A DNA stretch of 5,537 nt from Lonsdalea quercina subsp. quercina (lineage in GTDB: Bacteria; Pseudomonadota; Gammaproteobacteria; Enterobacterales; Enterobacteriaceae), in contig NZ_JIBO01000008.1 in assembly GCF_000688655.1 (NCBI RefSeq), positions 213,042 to 218,578 on the forward strand, in the 5' to 3' direction. Positions 5,210-5,537 of the stretch are shown in pieces; the stretch's first letter is position 1; every line of letters begins with the position of its first letter. The position numbers were made by a program, and so were the translations under genes. A model generated the notes under the pieces. The model searched no databases. It was not told where the DNA came from and worked only from the letters and a program-made list of their open reading frames with translations.

Positions 5210-5537
5210 TCAGTTAGCCTGATTCTTTTTCGTCCAGTCGTTGATCTGCTGCTTAAGTTCATCCTGCAGCCGCTTACGCAACATCTGATCGATCGGTAAC
5301 TGGTAGTTCAGGTTGTTGAAGGGACCATACAGTCGGAAAGGAATCCGAGCATTTTTCAGCAGCTGGACCACGCGATCATTGCCCTGCCAACCATCGATGA
5401 CCTGCACACTGAGGTTAATGTCGCAGCTCTGCGCAGGCAGATCCAGCACCCCTTCGCCGCCAACCGCCAGAATTTGCGAACGCCCGTTCAGATTGTACAT
5501 CCGCAGTTTCCCGGCATTGAGGCGGGCCTGCCCGGTG
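5210..5537 (-). CDS. asmA: AsmA, C-terminal 108 residues (5' end outside window)
   Basis: This frame is open from the right edge to a TGA at 5212-5210. It reads TGQARLNAGKLRMYNLNGRS near the edge, then GEGVLDLPAQSCDINLSVQV and, close to the end, LPIDQMLRKRLQDELKQQ, finishing KKNQAN. These resemble the C terminus of E. coli AsmA (NLNGRSQIL, GEGVLDLP, a final basic helix after LRKRLQDE). AsmA is a large periplasmic protein of about 600 residues anchored in the inner membrane. AsmA-like proteins have a bridge-like repeating beta-groove fold and are implicated in phospholipid traffic to the outer membrane. The gene converges on yegH with 120 nt between stop codons and ends in its own terminator. 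The end appears somewhat shorter than in E. coli, judged from memory. The identification rests on this fragment and on the conserved order asmA-yegH-wza. Confidence 0.88.
   Translation of the reverse strand, partial: TGQARLNAGKLRMYNLNGRSQILAVGGEGVLDLPAQSCDINLSVQVIDGWQGNDRVVQLLKNARIPFRLYGPFNNLNYQLPIDQMLRKRLQDELKQQINDWTKKNQAN

Noticed and set aside
1..5537. Mobile elements, integration sites, CRISPR, tRNA or rRNA genes.
   Set aside because: No transposase, repeat array, terminal inverted repeats, target duplications or tRNA-like cloverleaf could be seen; gene order is the ordinary chromosomal one.

Overview
The window matches the conserved asmA - yegH - wza - wzb - wzc junction of enterobacterial genomes, at the start of the group 1 capsule / colanic-acid-type exopolysaccharide cluster (ams in Erwinia, wza/wzb/wzc in E. 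coli). From memory, the predicted proteins align almost end to end with the E. coli products but are clearly diverged. This points to a plant- or environment-associated member of the Enterobacterales (Erwinia, Pantoea, Brenneria, Dickeya or Pectobacterium type). The genus cannot be fixed from this window alone.

Layout: positions 1-2650 carry, on the minus strand and in transcription order, wza (outer-membrane export lipoprotein), wzb (low-molecular-weight protein tyrosine phosphatase) and the first 350 codons of wzc (tyrosine autokinase / co-polymerase), which runs off the left edge. The genes are separated by only 13 and 15 nt, so they form one operon. Positions 2651-3508 are an 858-nt AT-rich divergent intergenic region. 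It holds a near-canonical RcsAB box (3372-3385), a complete JUMPstart element with its ops core (2982-3019, minus strand), several hairpins, and small leader ORFs on the wza side, one with a strong Shine-Dalgarno sequence. Positions 3509-5089 carry yegH on the plus strand, a TerC-type membrane protein with a CBS pair and a CorC/HlyC domain. Positions 5090-5209 are a short convergent intergenic region with two strong hairpins. Positions 5210-5537 are the 3' end of asmA on the minus strand.

How it works together: RcsAB would activate transcription of the wza operon, giving a leader of several hundred nucleotides. At ops, RfaH would load onto RNA polymerase to keep the long polysaccharide operon transcribed. 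It may also help start translation of wza, which lacks a well-spaced Shine-Dalgarno sequence. Wza forms the outer-membrane exit, Wzc controls polymer length and export through a tyrosine phosphorylation cycle, and Wzb removes the phosphates. YegH and AsmA are envelope proteins conserved next to the cluster but not known to be part of the polysaccharide pathway.

No mobile element, CRISPR array, tRNA or rRNA is visible, and no clearly new system was found. The least explained sequence is the wza leader.
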